Part shown: one piece after another, positions 1 to 9,059 of the stretch | Layout of the letters: each line of letters starts with the position of its first letter | Position numbering within the stretch: position 1 is the stretch's first letter | Assembly (NCBI GenBank): GCA_963742585.1 | Contig: CAVUMI010000008.1 | Span: 1 to 64,000, forward strand | Direction of reading: 5' to 3' | DNA from: JACDEA01 sp963742585 | GTDB taxonomy: Bacteria > Actinomycetota > Acidimicrobiia > Acidimicrobiales > JACDEA01 | DNA: 64,000 nt | Notes under the pieces: model-generated | Told to the model about the DNA's origin: nothing | Database searches by the model: none | What the model saw: the letters and a program-made list of their open reading frames with translations, nothing else | Program-made: the position numbers and the translations under genes

Positions 1-491
1 AGCTCGTCGATGAGGAGCACGGCCGGGTCGGTGCCCAACCCGCGTGCCAGCGCGAGCATCTGCCGCTCGCCGCCTGACAACGTGCCCGCCAGTTGGCGGT
101 GGCGCTGCTTGAGAATCGGAAACAAACCGAACGCAACCTCGCGCACCCGTTCAATCGACGTCCCGCATGAGGTCGCGACAGTCAGGTTGTCCTCGACACT
201 GAGGTTTGGGAACACCGAGCGACCTTCGCGTACGTGACACACGCCGATGCGGGCGAGTTGATCAGCGGTCGCCCCGTTGACATGCCGGCCCTGCACGTGG
301 CGGCGGCCGCGCTCCGGGCTCATGACGCCGCTCATCGTGTTGAGCGTGGTGGTCTTGCCGGCGCCATTCGGGCCCAACAACGCGGTCAACTCACCGCGCC
401 GGACGGCCACGCTGACGCCATGGAGGATCTCGATGCGGCCGTAGCCGGCGCGGGCGTCGCGGAGCTCAAGCGCCTCGGCTGTTGACGTCAA
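1..491 (-). CDS. Branched-chain amino acid-type ABC transporter ATP-binding protein (LivF-like), partial
   Basis: Cytoplasmic ATPase of a HAAT-family importer; it energises uptake of a substrate captured by the lipoprotein encoded just upstream. Read on the minus strand, residues 40-48 form the Walker A loop GPNGAGKTT. The ABC signature LSGGERQ and a Walker B with LLIDE follow, and the gene then runs off the window. The short form and the phrase GYGRIEILHGVS are typical of LivF rather than LivG. The start is a TTG at 491-489 that overlaps the TGA of the preceding gene (TTGA), indicating translational coupling. Linkage to a Rieske oxygenase suggests uptake of the catabolic substrate rather than an amino acid; that is inference. 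Permease genes would lie to the left of the window. Confidence 0.9.
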   Translation of the reverse strand, partial: MTSTAEALELRDARAGYGRIEILHGVSVAVRRGELTALLGPNGAGKTTTLNTMSGVMSPERGRRHVQGRHVNGATADQLARIGVCHVREGRSVFPNLSVEDNLTVATSCGTSIERVREVAFGLFPILKQRHRQLAGTLSGGERQMLALARGLGTDPAVLLIDE

Positions 492-1873
492 CAGACGAAG
501 CCCTCGGCCGGCGTCATCCGCTTCCACACGCCCCCCTCCACCCGGACTCCGACGAAGCAGCCGTTGGTGAACTTCTCACCAAGGAAAATCGGCCGCATCA
601 TTCCCACGGCGTTGAACGTCTTTGTGCCCCGCAGCGCGGCCACGAGCGCTTCCCGAGTGATGGCGCCAGGGATGCTGGACAGCGAGTCGAAGAATGCCTT
701 GGCGCCGACCCACGCGTCGGCGGCAAACGCGTCCTTGGGCTCGCCCGGCGCCACCCGTTCCATCCACTCCACGTAGGCCGCCATCTCGGCGTTTTCGGCG
801 GTCCTCGTTGGGCAGCGTGCGCAACCAGCTCATCGCCCCCTCGCCGGCCGCACCGGCCTGCTGGGCGAAGTTGGTGCCGTAGGAGAACACGAAGTATTCG
901 GCGAACTTGAGCTTGTAGCCGGTGTCGGCCATGGAACGGGCCATCGACACATTGCTATCGGCCGTGCCGATGAAGAAGAGGTAGTCGGCGCCGCTGTTCG
1001 CCACGCCGCGGGCGGACGAGTCGTAGCTGAGTGTGCTGAGCGGCAATTCCTGCACCTGCACGATCTGGAGCCCGGCCGCCTTCATGAGCCGCTGCTGGAT
1101 CTGAGCCTCGGCGCACGATTGGTCCACCGCGAGGTAGACGGCCGACACCTTCCGCGCACCGCTCTCGTACAGGTACTTGTACTTGCCGATCGCCGTGTCG
1201 AGGTTCCTGTACTGCGGGTTCATGTCGAACAGGGTCGGCAGGTCGTTGAGCGTGTCGGAGGACGGGATGTTGACGATCGGCAGCTTCTTTTCCTGGATGA
1301 TGTCGTGGGCGCCGATGTCGCCGCCGGCGAAGCCGCCGGTGAGGCCGAGCACCTGCGCCGACAGCTCGGTGATGATCGTGCGGTAGCGACCGCTGTCGAA
1401 GCCGTCGTCGGCTTCTTTGAGGACGACCTTGCGGCCGCACACGCCCCCGGTGGCGTTGCGGTAAGCGACGTGCGCGGCGCACGCCGCCGCCGACGAAGCG
1501 CCGATCCCGGGTGCGGGTCCCGACAGAGTCGAGATAGACCCGATCGTCAGCTTGTCGGCGGTCACGCCGGTCTCCTTCGACGCCGCCGCGCACGGGCGCG
1601 GGCCACCCGTCGCAGTTTTCGCGCTGCTCGACTGGCCCACCGCCGCGGCGGTGCCGCTCGACGACGCGGCCGCGCCGCTAATGGGATCGCCACTCGGGGT
1701 CGTCGCGTCCGTGGTGGCGCCATCGCCGGTCTCGGTGGTGGCGGCGGCCTCCACCGATTCAGTTCCCCCCTTTTCGCGGGCGGAGACGCGGGCCTGCTGC
1801 GCGTTGGTCCAGCGCAGCCGCACGCGGCCGTAAGCGAAACCAGTGCCAGGACGACGATGGTGGTGCGCCGCAT
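488..1873 (-). CDS. ABC transporter substrate-binding lipoprotein (Peripla_BP_6 / LivK-like), two apparent frameshifts
   Basis: Predicted cell-surface lipoprotein that binds the substrate for the LivF-linked importer. The ATG at 1873 overlaps the upstream stop (TGATG) and opens a lipoprotein signal peptide ending in the lipobox LTAAC. A long Ala/Thr/Ser-rich linker follows, then the type 1 periplasmic-binding fold (TIGSISTLSGPAPG near its start, DDGFDSGRY, ADYLFFIGTADSN). The reading frame shifts twice. The signal-peptide frame and the mature-domain frame join only with a one-base change between about 1765 and 1840, with a C6T4 tract at 1765-1774 as a likely place. The last ~100 codons are in another frame because of one surplus base near 800. 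Both sides of each break keep family-like sequence, so sequencing error is likelier than decay. Confidence 0.8.
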
Positions 1874-2202
1874 CAGACCGCGGGTTCGATCACAACGTCC
1901 ATGCTGGCCGCGCCGCTGTCGGGAACCCGCGCCTGGCGCCAGACCTCCACAGGGAATGAGGCGTTCACGAGCGAGTAGCACAGCCACAGCAGACGGGTCG
2001 CGTCCTCAGGCAGGCCGTTGAGGTCGAATTGGTCGAGGTACGCCGTGGCCGCCTCGAGCCGCGGGAAGGCGGCGTCGTAGAGCGCCTGCAAGTCGTCCAT
2101 GGAGCTGGCCAGGCGCTTGGCGTAGCGCTCGCGCTCGCTGGCCAGCGACCACTCGGCGAACGGCTCGAGGTCGGCGAAGTCGGCAGGGAAGATCCCGCTC
2201 AT
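1873..2202 (-). CDS. Small conserved-looking protein coupled to a Rieske oxygenase (unknown function)
   Basis: A 109-residue soluble protein, acidic and mostly helical in appearance (SMDDLQALYDAAFPRLEAA), with no signal peptide or membrane segment. The C-terminal part has WRQARVPDSGAASMDVV. Its ATG overlaps the Rieske stop codon (ATGA at 2202-2199) and its own stop overlaps the start of the transporter lipoprotein (TGATG at 1875-1871), so it is translated as part of that operon. It is far shorter than a ring-hydroxylating beta subunit (about 160-180 residues) and does not resemble the SnoaL-like beta-subunit fold. I do not recognise a named family. The tight coupling suggests an accessory or partner role for the oxygenase. 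Confidence 0.75.
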   Translation of the reverse strand: MSGIFPADFADLEPFAEWSLASERERYAKRLASSMDDLQALYDAAFPRLEAATAYLDQFDLNGLPEDATRLLWLCYSLVNASFPVEVWRQARVPDSGAASMDVVIEPAV

Positions 2203-3470
2203 GACAACACCATCGCGGTCCGCTTCTGATACTCCTCGACATAGGAACCCGCCGTCTTGTGGAGGTGACGGAGCAGGATCTCCTGGTCGTTGAGCGGGAA
2301 ATCGGTGACGGCGCGCGATTCGAGCATGGTTTGCGTCGCTTCGAGCGTGTTGCCGTCCTGCAGCGCGTATTCCTTGAACGTCACCGCGGCGAGCTCGTGA
2401 CGGAGTCGCTCGGTCGCGTTCTTCGGCGGCACGAAATACAGCGTGCCCTCGAAGATGTGCTCGTTGTACGCGGTCGGCCAGTAGTGGTACGTGAGGTACC
2501 AGTTCGGGGCCCAGATCAACAGCATGAAGTTGGGAAAGAAATGGAACGAGTCGATACCCCACACCTTGCTGCCCGCCGGGTTGACCGCGGGCGGAAGGTC
2601 GATGTCGATGGGTCGGTCCCACGCGCCGAAGAGGCCACTTCGTAGGACGCGCTCGATCGGCTTCACCATGCTTGGATCCTTCGGCGGGGCCATGCCGCCC
2701 CACGACGACACCATGCCGTGCGGTCCTTCGAGTTGGTACGCCAGCGCCTCGAAGCCGACGTTCAGGAGCTTGCGCGACTCGTCGGCCACCGCCTGCTTCG
2801 CGTGCAAAACCGGTGCATGGTAGAACTCGGCGAACGCATCGATAAAGAGCTTCCAGTTCGCTCCGACCACGGCGCGGTACTTGTGCACCTGCGTCATCTG
2901 GTCGAACGGGTAGCCGGCCAGGCCGGCGCCGAATTCGCCGAGATAGTCATGCACCGACGTGGTGTTCCCGGCGTCGAGGTTGACCCAGATGAAGCCCTCC
3001 CACACCTCGACCTGCACGCCGGCCAGTCCGTAGTCGGCACAGTCGAGGTCGAAGAACTCCTTCTCCTGTTGCACGAAGGTGAGTTCGCCATCGAGGGCGT
3101 ACCGCCACCCGTGGTACTTGCACGTGAACTGGCGACACGAACCGCTGACCTCTTCGCCCGGATAGTCCTGCCACACCAGCTTGTTGCCGCGGTGCCGGCA
3201 GATGTTGTGGAACGCCCGGACCTCGCTGTCGGCGCCCCGCACCACGACGATGGACGTGCGGGCCGCGGCGATCTCGCGCGTGAAGTAGCTGCCCACCTTC
3301 GGCAGCTGCTCCACGCGGCCGACGTTGAGCCACGTGCGCTTGAAGATCGCCTCGCGTTCGAGCTCGAAATGCTCGGCTGAGATCGAGTCTTCGTACGAGA
3401 TCGGGTTGGTGCCGAGGTGCGGGTAGTGCTCCGTCCACGAGCCGTCGGCCGGCTTCACGAAATGCGGCAT
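2199..3470 (-). CDS. Aromatic ring-hydroxylating (Rieske non-heme iron) oxygenase alpha subunit
   Basis: A 423-residue oxygenase component that would use O2 and electrons from a reductase to hydroxylate a ring substrate. The Rieske [2Fe-2S] ligands are visible as Cys91-x-His93 in CRHRG and Cys117-x2-His120 in CKYHGW. The mononuclear iron site is in FAEFYHAPVLH, with Asp211, His218 and His223. A Shine-Dalgarno-like AGAGGAG precedes the ATG at 3470. It heads a minus-strand operon with a small protein and ABC transporter genes. No ferredoxin or reductase gene is adjacent on this strand, but a flavin/[2Fe-2S] reductase is at 6508-7518. A palindrome-like site lies 36 bp upstream. The subtype (dioxygenase or monooxygenase) and substrate cannot be assigned. 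Confidence 0.92.
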   Translation of the reverse strand: MPHFVKPADGSWTEHYPHLGTNPISYEDSISAEHFELEREAIFKRTWLNVGRVEQLPKVGSYFTREIAAARTSIVVVRGADSEVRAFHNICRHRGNKLVWQDYPGEEVSGSCRQFTCKYHGWRYALDGELTFVQQEKEFFDLDCADYGLAGVQVEVWEGFIWVNLDAGNTTSVHDYLGEFGAGLAGYPFDQMTQVHKYRAVVGANWKLFIDAFAEFYHAPVLHAKQAVADESRKLLNVGFEALAYQLEGPHGMVSSWGGMAPPKDPSMVKPIERVLRSGLFGAWDRPIDIDLPPAVNPAGSKVWGIDSFHFFPNFMLLIWAPNWYLTYHYWPTAYNEHIFEGTLYFVPPKNATERLRHELAAVTFKEYALQDGNTLEATQTMLESRAVTDFPLNDQEILLRHLHKTAGSYVEEYQKRTAMVLS

Positions 3471-3505
3471 GGTGCTCCTCTGCGATAGCCGTAATCTCGG
3501 TTCAG

Positions 3506-3520
3506 GAGAATATCATTTCC
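3506..3520 (+). promoter_or_regulatory. Candidate operator, GAGAAY-N3-ATTNYC family
   Basis: GAGAATATCATTTCC lies 36 bp upstream of the Rieske oxygenase start. It shares the pattern GAGAAY, three variable bases, ATT, pyrimidine-rich end with sites at 6491, 22549, 25829 and 33742. The regulator is unknown. Confidence 0.45.
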
Positions 3521-3530
3521 ACTGCCAACA

Positions 3531-4058
3531 TCAACGCTGCAGGTCAGCGTCGAGATCAACCCGGAAGGCCCGGAAGAACATGGCCACCGCGTCGTAGGCG
3601 CCGACGGTGAACACCACGTCGACCAGTTGCTGTGTGTCGAGCTCACCCGCGAGCACCGACCACGTCTCGTCGCTGATGTTCGCGTCCCGCACGAGTTCAT
3701 CGACCGCGCGCAGCAGGGCGCGATCGACCGGCGCCCACTCCGCGGCATCCGGAGCATCGGCCACCGCGGCGATCTCGTCGGGGGTGAGGCCGGCGTCGCC
3801 GGCCAGAACCTCATGCTGCGCCCACTCGTAGGCCGAATCGCGGAGCGCGGCGACGCGGAGCACAACCAACTCGCGCTGCCGAACCGAAAGCGTCGTCGCG
3901 AACAGCACGTGACCGTTGAAGGTGTTGAACGCCTGGGCCAGAGCGGGGTGGTGGGCGAACGTTCCCAGTGCGTTGAGGCCCTTGGGGCGGCCGGGGTCAC
4001 GCGACGGGAACGGGTGACGGGCGACCGGCGGGCGCAGGGCCGCCATCGCCGCGACCAT
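3531..4058 (-). CDS. Carboxymuconolactone decarboxylase / AhpD-like family protein
   Basis: A 175-residue all-helical protein of the CMD/AhpD superfamily. The core RELVVLRVAALRDSAYEWAQHE is represented by RELVVLRVAAL followed by EWAQHEVLAG. The Cys-x2-Cys redox pair of true AhpD is absent, so peroxidase activity is unlikely; this non-cysteine subgroup is often found in catabolic clusters. The ATG at 4058 is the first ordinary start. The preceding in-frame codons down to the SDR stop at 4104 read PIPPESWPAEM, which resembles the usual N-terminus of this family, so the true start may be upstream at a non-standard codon. It follows the SDR and CoA ligase on the same strand and is probably co-transcribed with them. 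Confidence 0.8.
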   Translation of the reverse strand: MVAAMAALRPPVARHPFPSRDPGRPKGLNALGTFAHHPALAQAFNTFNGHVLFATTLSVRQRELVVLRVAALRDSAYEWAQHEVLAGDAGLTPDEIAAVADAPDAAEWAPVDRALLRAVDELVRDANISDETWSVLAGELDTQQLVDVVFTVGAYDAVAMFFRAFRVDLDADLQR

Positions 4059-4103
4059 CTCCGCGGGCCACGACTCGGGCGGGATCGGATCGACGCCGCG
4101 CCG

Positions 4104-4808
4104 TCAAGTGTTGCGCCCGCCGTTGACGCCGATGACCTGGCCGGTCACGTAGCTCGCCTCGTCCCGGACAAGGAAGGCACAGGCGGCGGCAATGTCCCCG
4201 GGCAGGCCGGCGCGGCGCACGGGGGTCTGTGAAGCGTGATGCTCGACGCCTGGGCCGAGGAAGCCGCGGCTCTCGGCCTTGCGCAGCATCGGCGTGTCGA
4301 TAAAGCCGGGCGGGATGGTGTTGACGGTGATGCCCGATGGGCCAAGCTCGAGAGCGAGCGCCTTGGTAAACCCGATGACGCCCGCCTTGGCCGCCACGTA
4401 GTGGGTCATGAGTGGCTGGCCGCCCTGCGCGCTCGACGACGAGATGTTGACGATGCGACCCCAACCCGCCTCGATCATGCCGGGCGCCACGGCCTGGCAG
4501 CAGTTGAAGGTGCCGGTGAGGTTCACGTCGATGATCCGCTGCCACTTCTCCGCGGTGATGTCGAGGAACCGGTCGAAGCCGTCAAGGCCGGCACTGTTGA
4601 CGAGGATCGTGGGCGCGCCGAGTGTGTCGCGAACGCGCGCCACTCCCGCCTCGATCTGTTCGCGATCGGTGACGTCGACCTTGAAACCCAACGCGTCGCC
4701 GTCGCGGTCGAAGATCGCCACCTTGTTGCCGTCGGCAGCCAGCCGCTCGGCGATGGCCAGACCGATCCCAGAGGCGCCGCCGGTGACGATCGCGACACGG
4801 CCGGTCAC
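4104..4808 (-). CDS. SDR family NAD(P)-dependent oxidoreductase
   Basis: A 234-residue classical short-chain dehydrogenase, probably oxidising a hydroxy- or hydroxyacyl-CoA intermediate. The nucleotide-binding glycine motif is VTGGASGIG near the N-terminus. The NSAG loop, a Ser in NISSSSAQ and the YVAAK catalytic Tyr-x3-Lys follow, and the C-terminus has YVTGQVIGVNGG. The start is GTG at 4808, overlapping the stop of the upstream CoA ligase (GTGA), so translation is coupled. The product order CoA ligase, SDR and AhpD-like protein suggests one degradative operon. Confidence 0.9.
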   Translation of the reverse strand: MTGRVAIVTGGASGIGLAIAERLAADGNKVAIFDRDGDALGFKVDVTDREQIEAGVARVRDTLGAPTILVNSAGLDGFDRFLDITAEKWQRIIDVNLTGTFNCCQAVAPGMIEAGWGRIVNISSSSAQGGQPLMTHYVAAKAGVIGFTKALALELGPSGITVNTIPPGFIDTPMLRKAESRGFLGPGVEHHASQTPVRRAGLPGDIAAACAFLVRDEASYVTGQVIGVNGGRNT

Positions 4809-6425
4809 GGCAGCGTCCCTTCGCGGAGGCGCTGGCGCAGCACGAACTTCTGCACCTTGCCCGACGCGGTGCGGGGCAACTCGGCGGCCTCGTAGATCGC
4901 CTCGGGCCACTTCTGGCGGGCCAACCCCGCCGCCTCGAGATGCCTACGCACGTCGTCGATCGTGGGCACAGCTCGCTCGGGCTTCAGCCGGATCACCGCA
5001 GCGGCCCGCTCGCCGAGGCGCTCGTCGGGCTCGGCCACCACGCACACCTCGGCGACCGCGTCGAGACCCATCAGCAGCTCCTCGACTTCGGCCGCGCTGA
5101 TGTTCTCGCCGCCCCGGATGATCACGTCGGACACGCGGTCAGTGATGGCGAGGTAGCCGTCGGCGTCGACGACACCCACGTCACCGGTGCGATACCAGCC
5201 GTCGGCATCGAACACCGACGCGGTGAGCTCCGGATCGGTATAACCGAGGAACAGGTCCGGCCCGCGGCTCAGGATCTCGCCAACCGTTCCGCTCGGTCGC
5301 CCTCCGTCTTCGCCTCCGGCTCCCTCTGGATCGAGCCGGAACTCGACGCCGGGCATGGCGCGACCGTCGGTGGTGTGGCGTTTGTCCTCGGGATCCGCCG
5401 CGTTGCAGCCCGTGATCGACGGGTGCTCGGTGCTTCCGTAGGCGCGCCACGCCGTAATGCCGAGCCGGGCGGCGCGCTCCATGACCGCGACCGGCACCGG
5501 CGAGCCGCCCAGGCCGGCGTAGGGCATTAGGGCGGCGTGGGCGGCGTCGAAGTCGGGGTGGTCGAGCAGGCTCGTAAGGAAGTACGTGGCGCCACCGCCC
5601 ATGTTGAGACCCTCGTCCTTCATCAGGCGCAGCACTTCGCCGGGATCCCACACGTCGACGAGGTGCACGGCCCGGTCTCGCAGCAGCGGCACGAGGAAGG
5701 CATTGAGCATGCCGATGAAGTGACCGACCGGCGCCGCGGTGATCTGGGGCGGGCCACCCGGCGGCATCATCGAATCGATGTGCCGGGTCTCGCATCCCAT
5801 CGTGCGCGACGAGTGGACGACGCCTTTCGGGTCGCGCGTGGTGCCCGATGTGAAGCCGATCACCGCGGGTGCATCCGGGTCGACCGTGCCGGGACGCGTC
5901 GAGCGGCTCGGCGTCGAGCATCGGCGCGAACGCGGTCGCCTGCTTCGGCAGCGCGACCTCGTCGCCTGCCGAGACGAGCCACAGCGTGTCGGCGTGGTCC
6001 GCGAGCAGGCCTTCGTAGAGTTCGAGGTAGTCGCTGTGGCCGAAGCGATCGACGGTCACGACGACGTCGGGCTCGGTGGCCCGCAGGATGTACCCGACTT
6101 CCTTCGGGCCGTAGAAATGAACGATCGGCACCACCACGGCGCCGACGTAGGCCGCGGCCCAGAACGCGATGCCGGCCTCCGCCCAGTTCGGCAGCTGGAG
6201 CACCGCGACATCACCCGGGCCGATGCCCTTGGCTTGCAGCGACGCGGCGAGCGACCTGGCGGCGCGATCGATGTCGGCGAAAGTCCCCCTGAACGGCCTG
6301 AACTGCGAATGCACCTCGAAGGCCACGTTGGTCTTGTCCGCCAGTCCGGCGGCCACCATCTCGCCCAGCGTCTGGTCGGTCCATAACCCGGCCCCCTTGT
6401 ACTCATCCGCCAGCGTCGGCGACAC
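4805..6425 (-). CDS. Acyl-CoA synthetase (AMP-forming), frameshifted
   Basis: ANL-superfamily ligase that activates a carboxylic acid to its CoA thioester via an acyl-adenylate. The N-terminal part (VAVLQLPNWAEAGIAFWAA) and the C-terminal part carrying the AMP signature FTSGTTRDPKG are in different frames. They join near 5883 if one base is removed, giving VDPDAPAVIGFTSGTT. Later motifs include AYGSTEHPSITG, GWYRTGDVG and PRTASGKVQK with the catalytic lysine. The start is taken as GTG at 6425; no in-frame ATG lies between it and the divergent promoter. A copy of the dispersed 33-bp repeat (5294-5326) is read in frame here as EGAGGEDGGRP, an insertion between two conserved segments. Confidence 0.85.
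5294..5326 (+). repeat. Dispersed 33-bp repeat, copy 1 (inside a coding region)
   Basis: One of seven related 33-mers, all in the same orientation; shared core CTTCGCCTCCGGCTCCCTC. This copy lies wholly within the acyl-CoA ligase gene and adds 11 codons without breaking the frame. Confidence 0.7.
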
Positions 6426-6490
6426 AGTTCGCAGCTGCCATCTATCCGTCGTGGCGTGACCTCCTCCTGAGTAGGACGTTGTCGGTTTTG

Positions 6491-6505
6491 GAGAACGTTA
6501 TTATC
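6491..6505 (+). promoter_or_regulatory. Candidate operator between divergent ligase and reductase genes
   Basis: GAGAACGTTATTATC ends two bases before the ATG at 6508 and lies 66 bp from the GTG of the divergent CoA ligase. It fits the GAGAAY-N3-ATTNYC pattern. Its position implies a short or absent leader for the reductase mRNA. Confidence 0.45.
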
Positions 6506-6507
6506 GT

Positions 6508-7518
6508 ATGACCATGGCGGTTTCGCCACAGGCAGCATCGCAGGCTGCCACCCACCACGACCACGGCTTCCACGAGATGCGCGTGAGCGCAGTAATCCGC
6601 GAGACCGCCGACGCCAGCTCCTACGTGCTCGAACCGGCGCCGGAGTACCGGGCGGGCCAGTACGTCACGTTCCGCGTGCGCCTCGACGGCGAAACCCACC
6701 TGCGGTCCTACTCCATGTCCTCATCACCGGACGTGGACCGCGAGTTCAAGGTGACGGTGAAGCGCGTGCCGGGCGGGATCGTGTCGAACTGGCTGATCGA
6801 CAATCTCGCTGCCGGCGATGCGGTGGAGGCCACGCGTCCGGTCGGCGTGTTCTGCCTGCCTCCTGGCGACGGTCCCGTCGTCTGCTTCGCCGCTGGCAGC
6901 GGCATCACCCCTGTGATCTCGATACTGAAGACCACAGGTGGGCGGCGCGCCCGCCTGCTCTACGCCAACCGCGACGCGGATTCGATCATCTTCGACAAGG
7001 AACTGCAGTCCCTGGACGTCGACGTCGTGCACCATCTCGACGTCGAGCACGGCTTCGTCACCGGCGACGACGTTCGGGTGTTGATCGCGCCAGACGCCGA
7101 GTACTTCATCTGCGGTCCCGGTCCGTTCATGGACATCACCGAGGGCGCGCTGCTCGCAGCCGGCGTCGAGCCCGCGCGCCTCCACATCGAGCGGTTCACG
7201 CCGGCGCCTCCTCCCCCGGCGCCGTCCGCGTCGGACACGTCGACGCGCGTCACGATCGACATCGGCGGCCGGACGGCGACCACCGACCACTACGCGGGCA
7301 CCACGATCCTGCAAACCGCACGACAGGCCGGGCTGTCACCGCCGTCGTCGTGCGAGGCGGGCAACTGCGCGACGTGTATGGCCAAGTTGGTGGACGGAGA
7401 GGTCACCATGTTCGTGAACGACGTCCTCACCGACGACGAGGTGGCCGACGGCTGGATTCTCACGTGCCAGTCGGTGCCGACCACGCCGACCGTCCACGTG
7501 GCGTACGAGGACGCGTGA
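6508..7518 (+). CDS. Oxygenase reductase component: FAD/NAD(P) reductase with C-terminal [2Fe-2S] ferredoxin domain (KshB-like)
   Basis: A 336-residue electron-transfer protein that would pass electrons from NAD(P)H through FAD and a plant-type [2Fe-2S] cluster to a Rieske oxygenase or P450. FAD-binding RSYSMSSSP is at residues 67-74, the NAD(P)-binding AGSGITP at 129-135 and CGPGPFM at 202-208. A Pro-rich linker (232-239) leads to the ferredoxin domain, with ligands Cys282, Cys287, Cys290 and Cys320. This domain order matches KshB, HmpA-like and phenylacetyl-CoA reductase proteins. ATG codons at 6508 and 6514 are both possible starts. It is divergent from the CoA ligase operon and is the only oxygenase reductase recognised in the window, so it may serve both Rieske proteins. 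Confidence 0.92.
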   Translation: MTMAVSPQAASQAATHHDHGFHEMRVSAVIRETADASSYVLEPAPEYRAGQYVTFRVRLDGETHLRSYSMSSSPDVDREFKVTVKRVPGGIVSNWLIDNLAAGDAVEATRPVGVFCLPPGDGPVVCFAAGSGITPVISILKTTGGRRARLLYANRDADSIIFDKELQSLDVDVVHHLDVEHGFVTGDDVRVLIAPDAEYFICGPGPFMDITEGALLAAGVEPARLHIERFTPAPPPPAPSASDTSTRVTIDIGGRTATTDHYAGTTILQTARQAGLSPPSSCEAGNCATCMAKLVDGEVTMFVNDVLTDDEVADGWILTCQSVPTTPTVHVAYEDA

Positions 7519-7525
7519 CGCCGTA

Positions 7526-7936
7526 GTGGACGACATCATCGAGATTCAGCAATTGCTGGCGCGCTACGCGGTCGGCATGACCAAGGGCGACATCGACGCG
7601 GTCATCGAGGTGTTCACACCGGACGGGTCCTACCGCGCGTTCGGCGACACGTACGCACTTGCCGACTTCCCGGCCCTCGTCGCCGCCGCACCAAAGGGGC
7701 TGTTCCTCGTCGGGCCGCCCGCGCTCGAACTCGACGGCGACACCGGCACGGGCGAGCAGCCGCTGTGCTTCGTCGAACAGACAGAGCACGAGATGCGCAT
7801 CGGGTGGTACACGGATACCTACCGCAAGACCGCCGATGGGTGGCGCCTGCACACGCGGCAAATGACGTTCCTCCGCCGCAGCGGCGCGGCGGACTCGGGC
7901 AAGCCCCACGACCCCCGGCGACCGGCGCCCGCCTGA
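7526..7936 (+). CDS. SnoaL-like / NTF2-superfamily protein
   Basis: A 136-residue protein beginning at GTG 7526, seven bases after the reductase stop. The N-terminal IIEIQQLLARYAVGMTKGDIDAVIEVFTPDG pattern (helix, then D-A-hydrophobic-x2-hydrophobic-F-D/G-G), with DTYRKTADGWRLHTR near the end, is the usual SnoaL_4/NTF2 fold signature. Family members include ketosteroid isomerase, dehydratases and oxygenase beta subunits; the exact activity is not visible. The stop overlaps the next start (TGATG at 7934-7938), placing it in an operon with the reductase and acyl-CoA dehydrogenases. Confidence 0.8.
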   Translation: MDDIIEIQQLLARYAVGMTKGDIDAVIEVFTPDGSYRAFGDTYALADFPALVAAAPKGLFLVGPPALELDGDTGTGEQPLCFVEQTEHEMRIGWYTDTYRKTADGWRLHTRQMTFLRRSGAADSGKPHDPRRPAPA

Positions 7937-9059
7937 TGCAGCTCGACGAATTCCGCGCCGGCCTCGACAGCTGGCTCGACGAGAACGAGAAGGATCTGAC
8001 GCCAGACGAGGGCGGCCCGCTCGAGGCGCAGCTCGCGCACCTCGCAAAGGTGAAGCGGCGCACCTACGACGCGGGATGGATGCGCTGGGGATGGCCGGAG
8101 CGGGTAAGCGGGCTCGGCGGTTCGAACCTCCTGCGCGCCTATCTCGGTGAGGCACTCACGCTGCGCGGCCTCGTCGACCCCTTCAGCTATTCGATGGCCG
8201 AGGTGCTGGCGCCGACGATGATCGACTACGCGCCGCCCGGGCTGGCCGCCGACATGGTGCCGCTCCTGCTGCGGGGCGACGAGACGTGGTGCCAGGGCTT
8301 CTCCGAGCCCGGTACCGGCAGCAATCTCGGCGCGCTGGCCTGCCGGGCGACACGCGGTGACGACGGGTGGCGGGTCACCGGGCAGAAGGTGTGGACCAGC
8401 TACGCCCAGTACGCACAGCGTTGCGTCCTGCTCACCCGCACCGGCACTCCCGAGTCGGCGCATCGTGGCATCACTGCGCTGTTCGTCGACATGGACACAC
8501 CCGGCATCACGGTGCGCCCGATCCAAGGCATGCACGGCGCCGACGAGTTCTGCGAGGTGTTCTTCGACGACGTCGCCGTTCCGTTCGACCGCACGCTCGG
8601 CGACGAGAGCCAGGGCTGGGCCGTCGCCATGGATCTACTCCCCTACGAACGCAGCACCGCGCTATGGCACCGCGCCGCGTTCCTCTGTCGCCGGTTCCAG
8701 CAATTGCTCGAGACCGCACCGGAAGGTGCCCTCGACCCAATCGCCACTGGTGAGACCGCGCAGCTCCTGTTCGCCTTCCGGGCTCGGTCGCGCGCGCCAC
8801 CCAGCACCGACTGGCCAACGGTGAGCGTCTCGGTCCGGAAACGTCGATCGACAAGGTGCTGGTCGCCGCGGCCGAGCAGGCGGTGTTCGATCTTGTGGCC
8901 GACGCTCTCGGCGAGGCCGTCGCCTTCGGCGGCGACCCGGTCAGCGAGCAGTGGCGGGCCGAGTATCTCCACTCCCGCGCCGCGACTATCTACGGCGGCA
9001 CCGCCGAAATCCAGCGCAACATCATCGCCAAGCGCTTGTTGGGACTCGGTGATGGATAG
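7936..9059 (+). CDS. Acyl-CoA dehydrogenase, frameshifted
   Basis: FAD-dependent alpha,beta-dehydrogenase of acyl-CoA thioesters. The first 280 residues show the family order: QGFSEPGTGSNLGALA (substrate/FAD loop), VTGQKVWTSYAQYA and RGITALFVDMDTPGI. The C-terminal portion (AEQAVFDLVADALG, IYGGTAEIQRNIIAKRLLGL) lies in the next frame. The two join if one base is removed from the GC-repeat around 8788-8797. The intact product would be about 373 residues, the normal length. The start overlaps the upstream stop, and the stop lies inside the next gene, a shorter acyl-CoA dehydrogenase that may be its heteromeric partner. Confidence 0.85.

Noticed and set aside
481..492. Perfect palindrome GTTGACGTCAAC at the transporter gene overlap
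   Set aside because: It lies wholly within the coding overlap of two genes of one operon, with no promoter needed there. A 12-bp palindrome in 64 kb of GC-rich DNA is expected by chance.
2199..3470. KshA (3-ketosteroid 9alpha-hydroxylase) assignment for the Rieske protein
   Set aside because: Only general Rieske and iron-site motifs can be read; a subtype call needs phylogeny. The KshB-like reductase is on a separate, divergent operon.
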